Assembly: GCF_023856365.1 (NCBI RefSeq)
Contig: NC_064551.1
Coordinates: 3,056,501 to 3,120,500 of the forward strand
Direction: 5' to 3'
Length of the DNA stretch: 64,000 nt
Origin: Brienomyrus brachyistius
Taxonomy: Eukaryota > Chordata > Actinopteri > Osteoglossiformes > Mormyridae
Shown: in pieces, positions 34,086 through 47,164 of the stretch
Layout: each line of letters begins with the position of its first letter
How positions within the stretch are numbered: the stretch's first letter is position 1
The notes under the pieces: generated by a model
What the model was told of the DNA's origin: nothing
Databases searched by the model: none
The model's input: only the letters and a program-made list of their open reading frames with translations
Made by a program: the position numbers and the translations under genes

Positions 34086-34175
34086 GCGAGCTCCACAGCC
34101 ACAGTGCTGAGATTGGGAATCGAATCCACAGCCCTGGAAGTGTGAGGCTACAGTGATAACCGATAACCCTTAATA
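34085..34175 (-). repeat. tRNA-derived SINE remnant (minus strand), copy 3
   Basis: The plus strand reads CATGCGAGCTCCACAGCCAC, AGTGCTGAGATTGGGAATCG, AATCCACAGCCCTGGAAGTG and TGAGGCTACAGTGATAACCG, the best-preserved SINE segment here. GGGAATCGAATCC is a reversed box B and the AACCG end the approach to box A. It borders the 21-bp array. Confidence 0.65.
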
Positions 34176-36704
34176 ACCAAACAGACAAAGAGTAAATTGT
34201 TTGGGTTTCGAAGCCTAAAATAACAGCCCATAAACTGGGAACAACTGTGACATTCCTCCAGTTAAATTCTGTGATTGCATGCAGGAAGACAGGCGTCGGC
34301 ACTGAATATATCTGTTAAAAGGCAAACCCAAAATAATCACAACAGCACATCACCTTGGACAAAATGGCTGCTGGCTTTTATTCGCAGGATCAAATTAGCA
34401 ATACAGCTTCACCTCTACTTTAAAAATATTTTTTAAATAAATCCAGGAAGTTCATACTGGGATCGGTCGCACTGTAGACGTTACCCAGCATTATCCGGAG
34501 CTGAACAGCATTTGCCTTTATGATGATTGCCTTAGTCAAAATTCCATGTCAAAGTTTGTTTTAATTATACCAAACAGGTGTTGCTAAGCCAGAGACCGAT
34601 AACTGAATCATCAACCACATTTGCAAAACAATGAACATAATGCACCAGATTTGGCTGTCATTTAAACGACTTTGCATAATTATACTCCTATTGAATAATT
34701 CTGCATAATTACTCATGCATTAATGCTCACCAAGAATAAAACACTATTCATTTAGGCAAGGATGCTAAGTAGGTTGGTCTGTAATTGTTGTCCATTTTTG
34801 TAACCTCTGACTTGGGGGGTTAAATGTATCCAAAGCCTAATTTATTGCTTTGTCTTATTCCAATTTATTTATTAAATTACTGAACAAAATATGCAGAAAG
34901 ACAAAGAAACGAGGCAATTCCTCTGCAAAGTGTTGTAAGAATAGATGCAGAGGTGATTATATTTCCTATGTAACGAATTTGTTATGTTCAGGGTACGGGA
35001 GCAGAAGTTCATCTGGTCATGCTAAAGGGTTTTTATCAGGCAGTCGGGTGGAGGAAGTGCACAAGCCAAACTCTGAAGGCCCCCAAGGAGCCACTGGTGC
35101 TCAAGGAGCTGGAATCCCGCAGTTGTCAAGGTGCGATCTTGGTTTAGTAAGGAGACGCAAACCTTTTTTTCTTCTAGGTGCCAAATTCTGACGGTAAACA
35201 ATGCGCAGAAGGGCATCGAGGTTAGCGGTGCGTCTGGCCGGGCGGCTCCCCGAAGACAGGGGCTGTCAGGGGCCGCTTCGGCCCTGTCTGCGGACGGCAC
35301 GGGCATAAAGCCGCCGTGTCACCAAGGTTGACACTGCATCAAGCACAGGGGCAAGGATGGTCACCGTGCAGCCGGGCCTCCTCCATCTCCACGATGGTCT
35401 TAGCGTGCAGACCCCGTGCGGCCAGACACGCCCGCCGAGGTGAGCCGAGTCCGATGCTTATGGGTAGTGGAGAAGATAGAGCAATCGATAACCTTCTGTC
35501 ACGACATAAAATTAATCACTGCAGTAGAGTGGCTCAAAAAAAAAAAAAAAAAGACCAACAACTAAAGCAACAACAGCGACTCAGGAGCGGGATCAGACAC
35601 GAATATGTGTTTGGAGTTACTCTGTTTTTTTTTCTTCTGTAGTACAGTAACTTATCAAAGATCTCATCAGCGGCCAGCAGGTGCAGCCTCTCGCTCCTCG
35701 CAGCCTAAAAGACAATCAGTGATGATGCCGAACGGAAGGAACCGCGACACATACATCTTTGAACAGCCAAACCCCCAGAGTGTTTCACCCTGAATCTGGG
35801 CATCAACAAACTTATTGCAGTGGCCAATCGCACACTGTAACAGCCCAGAACAACAGCTGGTTATGAAACGCCATCGATTAAAAGCAAAACAGCTGTATCC
35901 CATAGAGCTGTGCAGCTACAGATCCAATAATTCGAACTGTGTATGCGTGTGCGGGGTGCGCAGTGACGCGACAGGAGCTGTTCGATTCTGACGCCTGTTG
36001 TGTATTCCTTCACATTCTCATCCCTGTCATCGATGATGCCGGTTCACGTTAGTGAAAAGCTGTGCTGCTGCTAGACTCCTGTCCAGTGGAATTATAGATT
36101 CTGTTCCTCGAGCCCTCGTACCTTTATCTGGGTTTACGAGACAGAAAAAGCACACTATTCGCAGTGAGGAACCAACTGTAGAAAATATCCACTGCACAAG
36201 GTGTGGCCTCAAAAATGTTCTGTGATTTATTCCGATAGTAGGCGTTTGTATTCCTCTGAGCTTCTCTTAGGTATGCTGAGTATGCTGTCGGCCGGTTTTT
36301 ATATCTTCACATATCACCACTGGGATTATGGTCAGTAAGACCCCCACTAGTGAGAAACTGCTAAACATATCATTCGTTATGAAGTGCTTGAACATTTGCC
36401 AAGCAGCAAATTATCTGTGATACCTATAATTCTAAAAAACTGTACAGAATGAGGGTGGGCTACAGGGTAAATTATGTTAAGCAAACCAAATAATACTAAA
36501 TTAGGTTTAATTATGGAGTGATCATTGTATGAAAGGAATCATTCTCAAACTCTAATTGGTTACTAAATAGGCATTCAGGAGTTCCGTTTTGTGGGGATTA
36601 AGTTGCTTCTGTATAGGATTAGCGGCTAAACTGCCTTGCAGTGACCCTTATATTTCCTTGTTCTGCAAGTCACCAACGAGGAGTGAAGTATGTAAGACGG
36701 GTAC

Positions 36705-36790
36705 ATACACAGGTGCATGATGGGAATGAAGCCCAAATTCTTGGAGGTGTGAGTCCACAGTGCCGACTGCTGTGCCACCCCACAGATAAA
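36705..36790 (-). repeat. tRNA-derived SINE remnant (minus strand), copy 4
   Basis: The plus strand reads GCATGATGGGAATGAAGCCC, AAATTCTTGGAGGTGTGAGT, CCACAGTGCCGACTGCTGTG and CCACCCCAC. This matches the box B to box A half of the same SINE, reversed. Its box B has a CGA to TGA change, so it is inactive. Confidence 0.62.
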
Positions 36791-37380
36791 TATCAGTGAA
36801 TATTTTTTAATCTAATGAAATCCAATATAGGTTCACACATACGCAAACACAAAAATGTCACTGCACAACCTGCAGTGATAATGCAGTATGTTATTTTGAA
36901 TGCACAAATATTCCAGTCTGATGCACCTGTCCCGAGTAGCCAGTGCAGCCTGTCGGCCTGCAGAGCGGCGCCCAGGAGACATGCGACACTGCTGCACATC
37001 ACGTCGTAAGACGCGGGCTCAGGCGTGGCGTTCGCATGAGTGGCGCCCAGTAATGTGGAAGACCAGCTCCACTAGGTGGTAGATCATTTGGCGTCGGATG
37101 AAAAGCCAGTTTTACTTCCCCGCAGTACAAAGTAATTAAAATGCATGCAAGCTGTGCTCGTTTCTCTTCATAATTTATCCATAACTTTAGATAGTAAATA
37201 ATAATTTGGCTTTAAAGGGATGTAACTTTGAATTATTCATGGTGGATTAATTAAACGCATGTTTGTGTCTTATCCTATAAGCCTTTGGCACTGTTGTGCA
37301 CTTTGGCCGAACTCTGTATGCACAAGCACTTTCACCAGGAGTTTGTACGATGGGCGACTAAAGGAACAAGAATCTGTAAA

Positions 37381-37414
37381 GTGTGTGTGTGTGTGTGTGT
37401 GTATGTGTGCGCGT
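37381..37414. repeat. (GT)n microsatellite
   Basis: A GT run of 11 uninterrupted units followed by GTATGTGTGCGCGTGC. Confidence 0.95.
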
Positions 37415-39254
37415 GCCTGCACATGCGCTATAGTGTAATATGCTCATCCAATATGTGGAAAGCTCATTTAAATAGACTAAAAAAGGTGCACATGTATCAT
37501 AAATAAAACATTAACTTCTTGGAATACATAGTTTTTTTTCCCCTCTCAGCTGTTAACATACTTAATTTTAATAACATTTTGTTGAGGAGCTGCTGTATGT
37601 GTGCAGAATGAGCAGGAAACACCTTTGGGCAGATAACAGCGGCTCGGTTCCCTGTGTCCTTTCTCTCTTTGTGCACTATGAGCGTGACCCGACACATTCG
37701 GGAGCACAGCAACCCCCCCATTCCCGTACGCTAAATATCCCTAACGTTGCTCAGAAAACACAGGCAAGTACAAGATAACAATAAAATCATGTTTTGTCAT
37801 TTTTTTTGAGAAGTACAAGGCTACACTCCATACCAACTCAATAAAGGGACATCGCAGCACGTTACAATGCATGAGTAATGCAATCAAACAATGCACTGTG
37901 CTTGTAACCCACAATAATGTGTAATGTCATTTCAGTTGTCTCAGTAAACCTTTCAAATGGATATAATGATATAAATGTATCTTTTGAATGTTACGCCAGT
38001 CAGTCTGCACATTATATCAGTCAGAGAACTAACATTCATTTACGTGTCATTCAAGTCTTTAAACAAGAGTGTTACGGTAACACTGCAACATCCACTAACG
38101 AATCTGGTTAATTAGCTCCCTGCCACAAGTGTGATTCCCCGTGACCATGCACACCTCCGCACGGTCCGAACAGAGAACCACCCACACCTGCAATCACTGT
38201 ATTCAGGCTCATTCTGTGTGCTGTCTCCTTTCTCAGTCGTGAGGTTTGTTGTTTCTTTCTGGTGAGTGTTGGTGGTCCTGCTCTCTCCGTCTGGAATTCT
38301 TATTCTTTTTTTTTTGCGTAAATCTGTTTCAGATTTCTCATTTCTCTGGTTTTGTACGGTTCTGCACTTTTGGATTTGTCTGATCCGTTCTGGTTGAGAC
38401 TTTTGGTTCTCTCTCTGATTCCACGCGTTGCTTCGCATCCCTGTCCATCGTCCCACCGTTTCCCTCGTCCTGACCCACCTCTCCCCGGAGCTTGGGTCCT
38501 ATCCGGCGGCTTCGGCTGTGTGCCGCGCAGCCGGCGACCCGAGTCCTGTCAGCGCCGAGCACTTTGAGGCTGTCAAGGAGCTACAGACTGAGAAGCAGAA
38601 AAAACTGCTCGCGTAAATATACACAGTCTATCCGGGATGCGTCCTTCCAAAGTGCGACGTGACGAGGAGCTTGCAAATGCAGCTGCAGTTTCTGCGTTAC
38701 GACATAAACATTTATGCATATGTGTGTAATGATTACTAAAGATGACAAAGTCCTTGTGTCTGTTTTCCGTTAAAGTCAGTAAATAAAATTCTCCAGAAAC
38801 CCTGAACAAGAAAGGGGATTCCTTAATTGTTAGCATATTGGTACTGAATGCATCCTGATCGGATTTGCATGTCACCTGCTGTCCCTTAATTATTTATATT
38901 CTTCCTGTGCCCCCTCCCGCCACCTCTGAACTAGCTGTGTGTCTCTGGCTTCCTGTCACCGGAGTGACAGCGAGGACTCCCCCAGTGCCGGGTTTGTTAG
39001 CGTACAGCATCTGTTCTGTGAGTCAGGGAGAGGGCGCCAGACACCCCCCCCGCCACTCCACCCCCACCTCCCCCGCCGCGGGGACGACTCTCTGCCACGG
39101 CCGGGCACTGTGACACAGCGCACGAGTCACCTCTGCGCACCGAGCCGGCGGCGAGAGGGAAAACGTGAGGCAGGGCGACAGTGCGGGCCGGCATCTCCGA
39201 GCCATGGTGTGGGCATGTTCAGCTGCTGGCCGTCGAATGATTCACTGCACAGCT

Positions 39255-39273
39255 GGGGGGGGGGGGGGGGGGG
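39255..39273. repeat. poly(G) run of 19
   Basis: An uninterrupted G19 run followed by CGGCGG. It is tied with 56296-56314 as the longest G homopolymer in the window; its exact length is unlikely to be reliable in an assembly. Confidence 0.9.
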
Positions 39274-40324
39274 CGGCGGTTGCAAAATAAATTAGTTTGA
39301 CGTGTCATTGATAACTGCTGCCTTGGAAGACAATGTTAACAGCAGAATAACAACTGTAGTGTGTGTGTGTATTGTGTGTATATAGGTTATATATATATAT
39401 ATTAGAAATACATATTCATATGAGAAATGATGGTTTACAGTGGAATAGGCAGGATCCTCTCAAAAATGCATAAATTATTTGTGTCTGGTGACTCATCCGC
39501 CGATGGCCAGCTTGCCGGCCGCCATGACCTGTCCACTACTTTCATAGCCCAGGGACTGTGTGAAGTTAAGCCCCCGTCACGCTCGAACACATTTTCTTTA
39601 GCTGTTCTTCATTTTCCATTTTTGGATTGAGCGTCTGTGGCATGAGATGAGCGTTCGGCGTGGGCCGGCTGGGGCGGGGGACGTAAACACGCCCCTGATC
39701 TCCCCGGTGCATCCTGCGATGGCCCCCTCCGCTGCAGCCAAGCGCCCGACGGGGGGCGAGTCGTGCTGTTCCTCTCGCGGGAACTCAGAATTATAACTTT
39801 CCAGACTTCCTGCTCGTCTCTCTCCATCATGCTCTCGCTTAAAGATCCCAGCAGCCTCCGCACGTTCGTAAGCTGAGAAAAAGCGGCGGATATCCACTGG
39901 AGCTGTTTCTGAAATCTTTTATAAAGATGTTAATTTCATTGGAAGATAAACAAATTAGCTAAATATTTTGTGAATAACAATTAGCGAATCAACAGTTTAC
40001 AGCAATTAAAAGAGAATCAGCTTTGCCGTGTTATTTTGAACGTTAGCGATGATTTCTCTGTTTTCATGGCTTTGGTGTTTAACTTTGAATATTAAAGTAC
40101 TGGATTTGTCCTAGAGACAGAGAAGAAACCAAGCGAAAGGAGCGGCGCCCAGTAAATAACATCAGAGATGTTCGGTTTTATTTAATTAACGATAAGCTGA
40201 GGTATTTGAAAGGAGACCGTTCAGTGATTTATCTCGCCTGAGAGGCGCAATCAAAGCAAAGCGAGGAATAAAACCGTCACAGCAGCAGCCAGAAGCGGAA
40301 TGTGACAAGTGAGGGACACAGTCT

Positions 40325-40610
40325 CAGACGGGGGGGGACAAAAAAGTTCTTAAAAGGGGCTAGAGCCACCTAGAACCGTCTATGCCCACAGCTAATGCAC
40401 GTTTAACCAGCAGCCACTGACTTGACGCAAACCACAGTGGAGTGTGATTTTAGATGCTAAATGATTTCAGGAAAAATATTTTTCGGGGGGAGGGGGGTTG
40501 AGACAAAAAATGTGGGGGGACTGAAGCCCCCCCTAAATGGAGTCTAGAGCCACCTAGAATCTCTGATGCCCACAGTGAATGCATGGCTTAATCGCCACTC
40601 ATTGGCTTCT
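40325..40610. repeat. two-copy tandem duplication, about 180 bp
   Basis: A G-run followed by GACAAAAAAGTTCTTAAAAG, CTAGAGCCACCTAGAACCGT and ATGCCCACAGCTAATGCACG recurs about 180 bp later as GACAAAAAATGTGGGGGGAC, CTAGAGCCACCTAGAATCTC and ATGCCCACAGTGAATGCATG. The two halves have diverged by substitutions and indels. Non-coding. Confidence 0.75.
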
Positions 40611-41219
40611 CCAGTAGTCGAGTGGTGCACATATGAAATGAAATGAAAAGTGATGGAGTGCTTGCTGCAGTCGAGCCCTATGTGGGGCATCATTCATTCT
40701 CCTAGCGCCGCCAAAAACGAGTGGTTCTCCGAAAGGCTTAAAAAATACCTCGGCTTGTGACTTACATAGGTGCCCTAATTAGCAGGCCGGTGTACACATG
40801 GCCATGTTGGTGGGGGGGCATTGTGGGTGTGACTGGGCCTGGCTGCTTCACATCGGCACCCAGCGTGCGATAGATTGATTTGCTCGCGAGGAAGCCTTCC
40901 TGTTCCGTCCTATAAATGTTTACGCTGTTGTTTGTGCGGCGTGGCGCTTCGCGGATCGATGGAAATCCACTTTGTCCTCACGCCGTGCCGCGCGCGAGCG
41001 GGGGAGCCCCGCTGGCTTCACACGCCGCAGTAGACGATGTCGTGTATTCATCCCCCGAACAAAAGTTCTTCTAACGACAAAACATAGATGGTGTGTTTGT
41101 ATTTAATGTGAGGTGGTGAAGTGCCTTATGGAAAAGCTATGGAAGTCGTTTGATAGAGCCCACAGACCCGGATACTAATGTCCATTTGGAGGTAATTGCC
41201 ACGTCGTTTCAAATGGACA

Positions 41220-41425
41220 GATTACAATCACTTTATGTAACGTCAGCTTTTATCCGAAGAGGGGTACATTTCATGGGGTACAGACTGTCCCTGGAGCAAA
41301 TGGCTTAAGTGTCTGCCTCAATTACCCAAGAGTGCAATCACTCTGCCAACCCTGGGATTCAAAACGGCGACCATCTGATCAAAGGCACAGGGTCCTGACC
41401 CACTGAGCAAGGCCCCGCCCCCCCT
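41220..41425 (-). repeat. tRNA-derived SINE-like repeat (minus strand)
   Basis: On the minus strand, GGCCTTGCTCAGTGGGTCAG resembles box A, and GATGGTCGCCGTTTTGAATCCC a degenerate box B, about 50 bp apart. Further along come CAGACACTTAAGCCATTTGC and CTTCGGATAAAAGCTG. On the plus strand this last piece is the GCTTTTATCCGAAG core of the same repeat class as 7400-7610. Confidence 0.55.
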
Positions 41426-44400
41426 CCAAACAGATCGATGTTTTCTGCTTCTGAATCTGAAGATGCGTCACAGCTGAGATCATAGTTCTTATTATAGGTG
41501 TCTGAACTGATTTCTACTTTGAAAGAGAAAATCTATGACAGGCATCCGACGAAACCAGGAATATCATTCCTCGATGTACTCGACTCTCTCATACTGGCTT
41601 TTGCTTGAAGTTTCCGGCTCAATGGATGCCGCGATCCGGTCAGTCTCGCTTAGAAACGGTTTGCCTCTGGGAATGATCACAAAGCCACCAGGCAGCAAGG
41701 TACTGACATGGCAATTAATGCACCTGCAAAGGCGAGCTGGTCGACCATCAATATGAGATCGGGGCAGAACATTTGGGTCGTGGTCCACACCGTGGCCGCT
41801 AAAACAGGTCAGGTGACTAAGTGACACAAACCTCGGGAGATCAATGGACCCAGACTAGCGTGCCCTGCCTTTACCGATGTCCTCCGACCGGCCCTGTCCC
41901 AGACAGGCAGCTACTGGGCTTTAACAGCCTGTCTGCTTCAGCATAATTTAGTCATCATCCCGTAAAAAAATAATGCAGGAATTGGAGATTCTAGAATTTT
42001 TAAAATTTTGGTTGCACAGTTTAAGCCAGCGATGTTTCACTCTACGCATAACTGTCTGTCCTTAAAAGTATGAAACAGATGGTCTGGCAAATCCAGAGGG
42101 GTATTATGTGTTTTTTGGCTTTTTGGTAAATTAATGCCTCATTAGAAACCTGCAGCTCTTGCTTGCTATTCGGGCCAACAGACGTGTAACAGAAAACAAG
42201 CCAGTTTACATCTCCCTGCTAACAACATTCAACGTTAACAACATTCAATTATATTGCCGTTTGCTAGATGCATTGATTTCTTGGTTTTTCATGTTGTCTC
42301 TTTTCCATTGTTAAAAATATTCCACGTATATAAATCAGATACATTAAAAGTGCCCTTTGACTAAATATACACACCTAGTCACCTGATTATGGTAAAGATT
42401 TTATAGAATAAAAGAGGAAACCAAATATTCTTTTGTCCCTAAAATGTCTGAATACAGTATTTAATTTCCTTGATAAGTGATCTACCCAAAACAACGAATT
42501 AATACTTCATTTGATATACTGAGGTGACAGGTTCCTAAGTAAGTAAGGAATAGCATTAATAGAAGTCATTTAATTTCGGAAATGGAGACTATATGACTGT
42601 TTGCTACGCTTTGTGCCGTTTAAAATCAGACACAATGTGCTATTCCCAGTGCTTTGAAACAGAAAGGAAACAACTTTTCTGCTGGTGAACAATTCTGGCA
42701 GAATGACGAATCTTTGCACACAATTATATCACTTTCCCAAAAGTATTGGATAGCCATATTGTTATCCCATGTTTGGCTGGTTGTTTTGTGTAAGTAACAC
42801 CGTATAATAAGCCAACATAACTCATGTCACTAATTCCACTTTAATTGATTATTGTTCTCTCGGTGACCTCCTGACCACTTTCTTCTCTTGCCTTAAGTGA
42901 AATCTAACCTTCCACCCACATTATCCTGTAGAGTACCCCCCCAAGAAGCTTGACTCTTTTTGCCTTTTTCCCCCGGGTAAGAGATTGCAGCTGTAAATTT
43001 TCAAGCGGGCGGGAACACGGGTGGATATAATGTCCAGCCTATGCAGTCGGCCGTGATGTTTTTTAGAATTTTAATTCGAAAAAATCGGCGGATGTCATAA
43101 AACTTATAGGACGGGTTACTTGCGCATAAATCCGTTAGAACCGCAGATGAGGAGCCGAAGGGCCTGCATTCCACCTACGGTTCTGAGAATTCAGAACATG
43201 TAAATTCCCCTCAGATGCTCTGTTTCTACGGCACCTGTCCGACTGCCAGAAAGACGCCTCTTAGGTATCGGAGAAGAAAAGAAGCAAAGCAAGAAGGAAG
43301 ACAAATTAATCACGATGGCCGATTTGATACCCATCACTCACTATAAGGGAATTAATTTTGAACGAGCTGAAAATGTTAAATCAAACTAATGTGACGGGAT
43401 TTCAGTACAACACACACTTAACGTCACTCTGCATATATCTATTAAGACAAAAATATTATATTTCCATGCTATCTTTCTGGTTAGTATGCAATGTGAAAAT
43501 AAGTTCAATATTTTTCCTTTTCCGCTGACTAAGGAAATGTCCTTTTTTCTTCTGGGATGGTATGATTTACATGGAAAGTCCATTTCACCTGGTTGGATAT
43601 GCATTATTAATCTGGGCTGCTCTCAGAGTGAGATGCCGACGCGTGCGGCGTTAAAATCTCTGTGCATTTCCGGACACAGTGTTATACCTTCGTGATGGGC
43701 TATTTCTTTATTTATTTCGACTTGCGGCTTTGCTCGAGTCCTGTCAGCCTCGCCAATTTGCAGGAGAGGATGCGGTAAACATCTCCGCCGGCCGGGCTGC
43801 ACATCGGTCCTGTCAGTCCAGAGCCATTCCCCACACTGAGCTCTCCCTGCGTTACAATCCCCGGGCCTCTAAAAATATTCCAGGGCCATTTGATGCTGCG
43901 CTCTTCGGCTTAGGCGTACATGCAGCATGCGGGGAGCCCCGCAAAAACACACAAAAAAAAACATTAGAGAGGTTTTCAGAACGAGCGGTCGAGCGCCAGG
44001 CGGGAGAAAGGTCACATGGCAGAGGGGTCGGGCTGGGAGAATCGCAGCTATTAGGTTCTCTTGGCAGAGCGTCTCCCTGCCAGGGACTGTCACTGCAGAC
44101 GGTTATTCAGAGGCGGGGGAGCAGGGTGGGGGGGGGGGGGTGTTCACTCAAATGGAAAATGAGGGACAATTAATACGTGACTAGAAGCCGAGTGGGTAGG
44201 GAGTGGACGGGGGGGGGTGATCGGAGGCAGGGGGGCTGTTGGGGGTGAGACAGAGGGGGAGGGTGACGAGGGAGACTTAAACCGCTTATCGGGATCACAG
44301 AGAGATTTGGGGGGGGGAGGGGGGGGGCAGGGCCAGCTTAACACATGGCGAGACACTCCGGCCTGGATCTGTGGTTTAATGATGAGTGTGAAGCCCTTTC

Positions 44401-44524
44401 GGCTATTATTGCCAACTTCGGTAACTTTTGCTGAAAAATTTGGTTCGGGAATATATACAGTATATGGTTAAAGTCCTTTTAAAGAGCGACTCGCTACAGA
44501 ATATGGGTGTTTCCCCTCTAAATT
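41426..44524. other. intergenic DNA, no gene seen
   Basis: AT-rich unique-looking DNA to about 43600, then a GC-rich part (43700-44340) with G runs. The 164-codon plus-strand ORF at 43679-44173 starts in this GC-rich part, lacks any motif I recognise and has no partner exon or poly(A) signal I could tie to it. I do not call it a gene. Confidence 0.55.
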
Positions 44525-44660
44525 AAAATAGCCCTGTGATGAATTGCCACCCCTTGCTGGGTTATTCCCAGCCTTGCGGCCGTAGCCCCCGGGACAGGCT
44601 CCGGCCCCCACAGCCCTGAATAGGATAAGCGGCTACAGAAAGTGGATGGATGGATTGCAA
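44525..44660 (-). repeat. dispersed fish repeat ending GGATGGATGGA
   Basis: The sequence AATTGCCACCCCTTGCTGGG, GGACAGGCTCCGGCCCCCAC, CCCTGAATAGGATAAGCGGC and AGAAAGTGGATGGATGGATT is a nearly intact copy of the classic teleost repeat whose end reads 'ccctgaataggataagcgg...atggatggatgga'. Strand is given relative to the 22815 copy. It is non-coding. Confidence 0.8.
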
Positions 44661-44754
44661 ATAAAATGCTGCATGACACCATTCCCAAGATGAACTTTTA
44701 ATAATCACACTCATATACACAATTACCTGTCTCACAGGTGAGGACGTGTTATCA

Positions 44755-45350
44755 CTGGGGTGCACTAGGGTTCCCTCACAGAACGTTACCATGGTATCAT
44801 CATGTCAGAATGTGTTTGTACTGGATTGTACTTCAGTGTTTTTCTATTGTGTACATAGTTCATTCAATGTAATTATTATGTCTTATTTCAGTGCTGTACC
44901 ATTACAATGCTATGGTAAACATTACGTAAAATGCAATCGGAAATAAGCTTGACATTACCATAACATAGCATATATAAAAACCTGGGTACCACTTTGTAAT
45001 AAGACCACCCTTATAAAGGGTTTATAATTGGTTTATAACCAGGTTAGTAATTAGGTTGTACTGTAACATTTTGTATTTCATTAATAGACAATAATAAGCA
45101 AGTTATAAGCAAATATTTGCTTTTTATTAATGAGGCACTAGCATTTATATGTGGCAAAAGGGAGATTTATTCTAAAACATGTTATTACCACGGTACAATT
45201 CAAAAAAGCTTAACGGATTACCTTCATATATCAAGTGATGTTACATTGCAATACTATGTCATATACCATGGTAAATAGCTGGCTAGATTGCAGTGGTTTT
45301 ACCATAGTGGTATTTCCATGCTAATACCTCGATGATAATACCATAGATTA
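44755..45350. repeat. CCATGGTA-rich dispersed repeat region
   Basis: Repeated palindromic cores ACCATGGTAT, TGCTATGGTAAAC, ATTACCATAACATAGC, TACCACGGTAC, ATACCATGGTAAA and TTACCATAGTGGTATT recur over 600 bp, along with GGGTACCACTTTGTAATAAG and AAAGGGTTTATAATTGGTTT. Both sets resemble abundant fish non-autonomous elements, apparently nested. Exact borders are not clear. Confidence 0.5.
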
Positions 45351-46859
45351 TTTTTTAAGGGTTTAATTTAAGATTAGTTGTTTACAGTGACGTGTTGTGC
45401 ATTAAGTGCTAAGGGAAGTATCCGAAGTGGATAATCTGACGGTCATTTCCACCACTTATCATGCGAGCAGCGAGCACTGGCTTGTCTCTCTGGGGGGACT
45501 CCGGCCCGGTCTGGGACAGGAGTTGTGTCCCGCTTGTCCATGGACCGCATTTCTGGGATGTGCGGCGCGCTGAAAGGCAGCATCATTACACGAACCTGTC
45601 ATTTCTCTTTCAGGCTGGTTCACGGGTCAATTGCCTCTCTCCCATTTTCTGTTCCGCCGCAGAGTTTGTGGGAGCAGGTCTCGTTCCCACACATTCCCCG
45701 GGGTCTCCGGTCCCCCGGCCTGCACTGGGCACACACTCCAGCCCGTCTACATTCTGTCCTCTTTCACTGGTTCTAACGAGGCCGCGGGCTGTGTCATTAG
45801 GACGGGTCCTTCTCTTGGCTCGCATTTATGTGCCCTGGTATTTAAACCCCCACTCCCCGTACTTATCCCTAAATCACCGCGGCCCCTAAAAGCCCCCCGG
45901 GGCTGAATAGCCCTCAGCTGGCTTTGGCGGACAAAATAAGTTTGTTTGTTTGCATCCTGCCTCTTGGCGGACTTGGTTCAACCGCAGTGCACTGAGATCA
46001 TGACCCTTAGTTTTTGTAAGAAAACACTACAGTTCAATGCCCAGTATTAATGAAAATTCCCGTCTGCATTTCATATATATAATAACATGTAATGTTATGA
46101 ATTAGCATCATATATTAAAATAACACATATTAATTCCCCTACATTTCAAAATGATTGTTTAAATATTTTTTTTTGATGTTTTATTTTAACAGGATTTGGG
46201 AACAATAAGTCTATTTGAAAATGTGAACGGAACGGAGGAGGAATTACTAAAGCTGAAGTGCTAATCATGCCGTTTATCGCTCTCCAAAACAAAAACTGTG
46301 CATTGAATTGGAAATGTGGTTAAAATCTTGTGCACGCACCTCCCAGCCAAACTCAGAATGCAGCAGCTCGCCGTGGGGGATGCTTAAACATTTGGTCGGC
46401 TACATAAAACACACCTCTGCAGATTTCCGTTACCCCATCAGGTCCTACAAATTGCCCCGTCGATCAAAGGAGCTCTCTGGGTGGGTTCCACTGGGTTCCA
46501 GGACAATCCACTGGCTCCTATAACCTCGCCGGCTGTCGGGCGTTTACATTCGTTCGGAGCGACTGCACTCCGCTGAGCTACTGCATCAAACTATAATCAG
46601 TGTAATTCATTTTACATCATGGGGTGAAATCCAGAAAAAGCCCCCAAAAAGGACCCCAGGACTTCGCCACACCTTAGACCATATCGAGCTATAAATCTCT
46701 GATTGAAAAGCCTGTTTTTGTTCTATGTAACCTACAGGAGACGCAAAGCCCTATAATCCAACACCAGAATGAGCACCTTTTCAGGGGTGGTTTCATGGTT
46801 GCCATGGTAGTACTTTGCCTTTAGCTTGCATTTTAAGGTGTATATATAGATATTGGTCG

Positions 46860-46965
46860 GGCCGTCCATTCATTTTCCGTAAGCGCTTATCGAGTATCAG
46901 GTCAGGGTGACTCTGGCATCTATCCCAGAGGCTGGGGAACATTCCAGACTGGGCGTCAGTTATTA
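46860..46965 (+). repeat. dispersed fish repeat fragment
   Basis: CCGTCCATTCATTTTCCGTA, AGCGCTTATCGAGTATCAGG, CTCTGGCATCTATCCCAGAGG and CTGGGCGTCAGT follow the order of the teleost repeat at 44525-44660 in opposite orientation; the copy is 5'-intact but truncated after the 'gcgccagt' step. Confidence 0.7.
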
Positions 46966-47164
46966 ATGGGTGATTTACTTTGTTTCTGCACGGGAAAATT
47001 ATGACAACATAAATGTCAAAAAGAGAATAATGGAAGCGACTGAGGATATGGTGACTGTCATTTTTACTCCACGTGATATGCAGCGTGAAATGAGACCGGG
47101 AGATATGAACAGGCCATGCTGGATTTGAAACCGAATCAGCTAAATGGGCAGCACATAGCATTGG

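Larger units (their letters stand above)
34176..41220. other. intergenic DNA, no gene seen
   Basis: Apart from the SINE fragment at 36.7 kb and the repeats listed separately, I see no gene. A T-rich block at 38200-38420 followed by GC-rich DNA (38440-38560) looks retroelement-like but is not assignable. CpG-rich patches occur at 38980-39240, 39500-39860 and 40920-41060. ORFs in these patches are compositional. Confidence 0.55.

Noticed and set aside
43679..44173. 164-codon plus-strand ORF
   Set aside because: No recognised motif, runs into poly(G), and no splice or poly(A) context.
45461..45906. Overlapping 142-, 83- and 91-codon ORFs in GC-rich DNA
   Set aside because: Several frames open at once because of GC-rich composition; no domain and no splice evidence.
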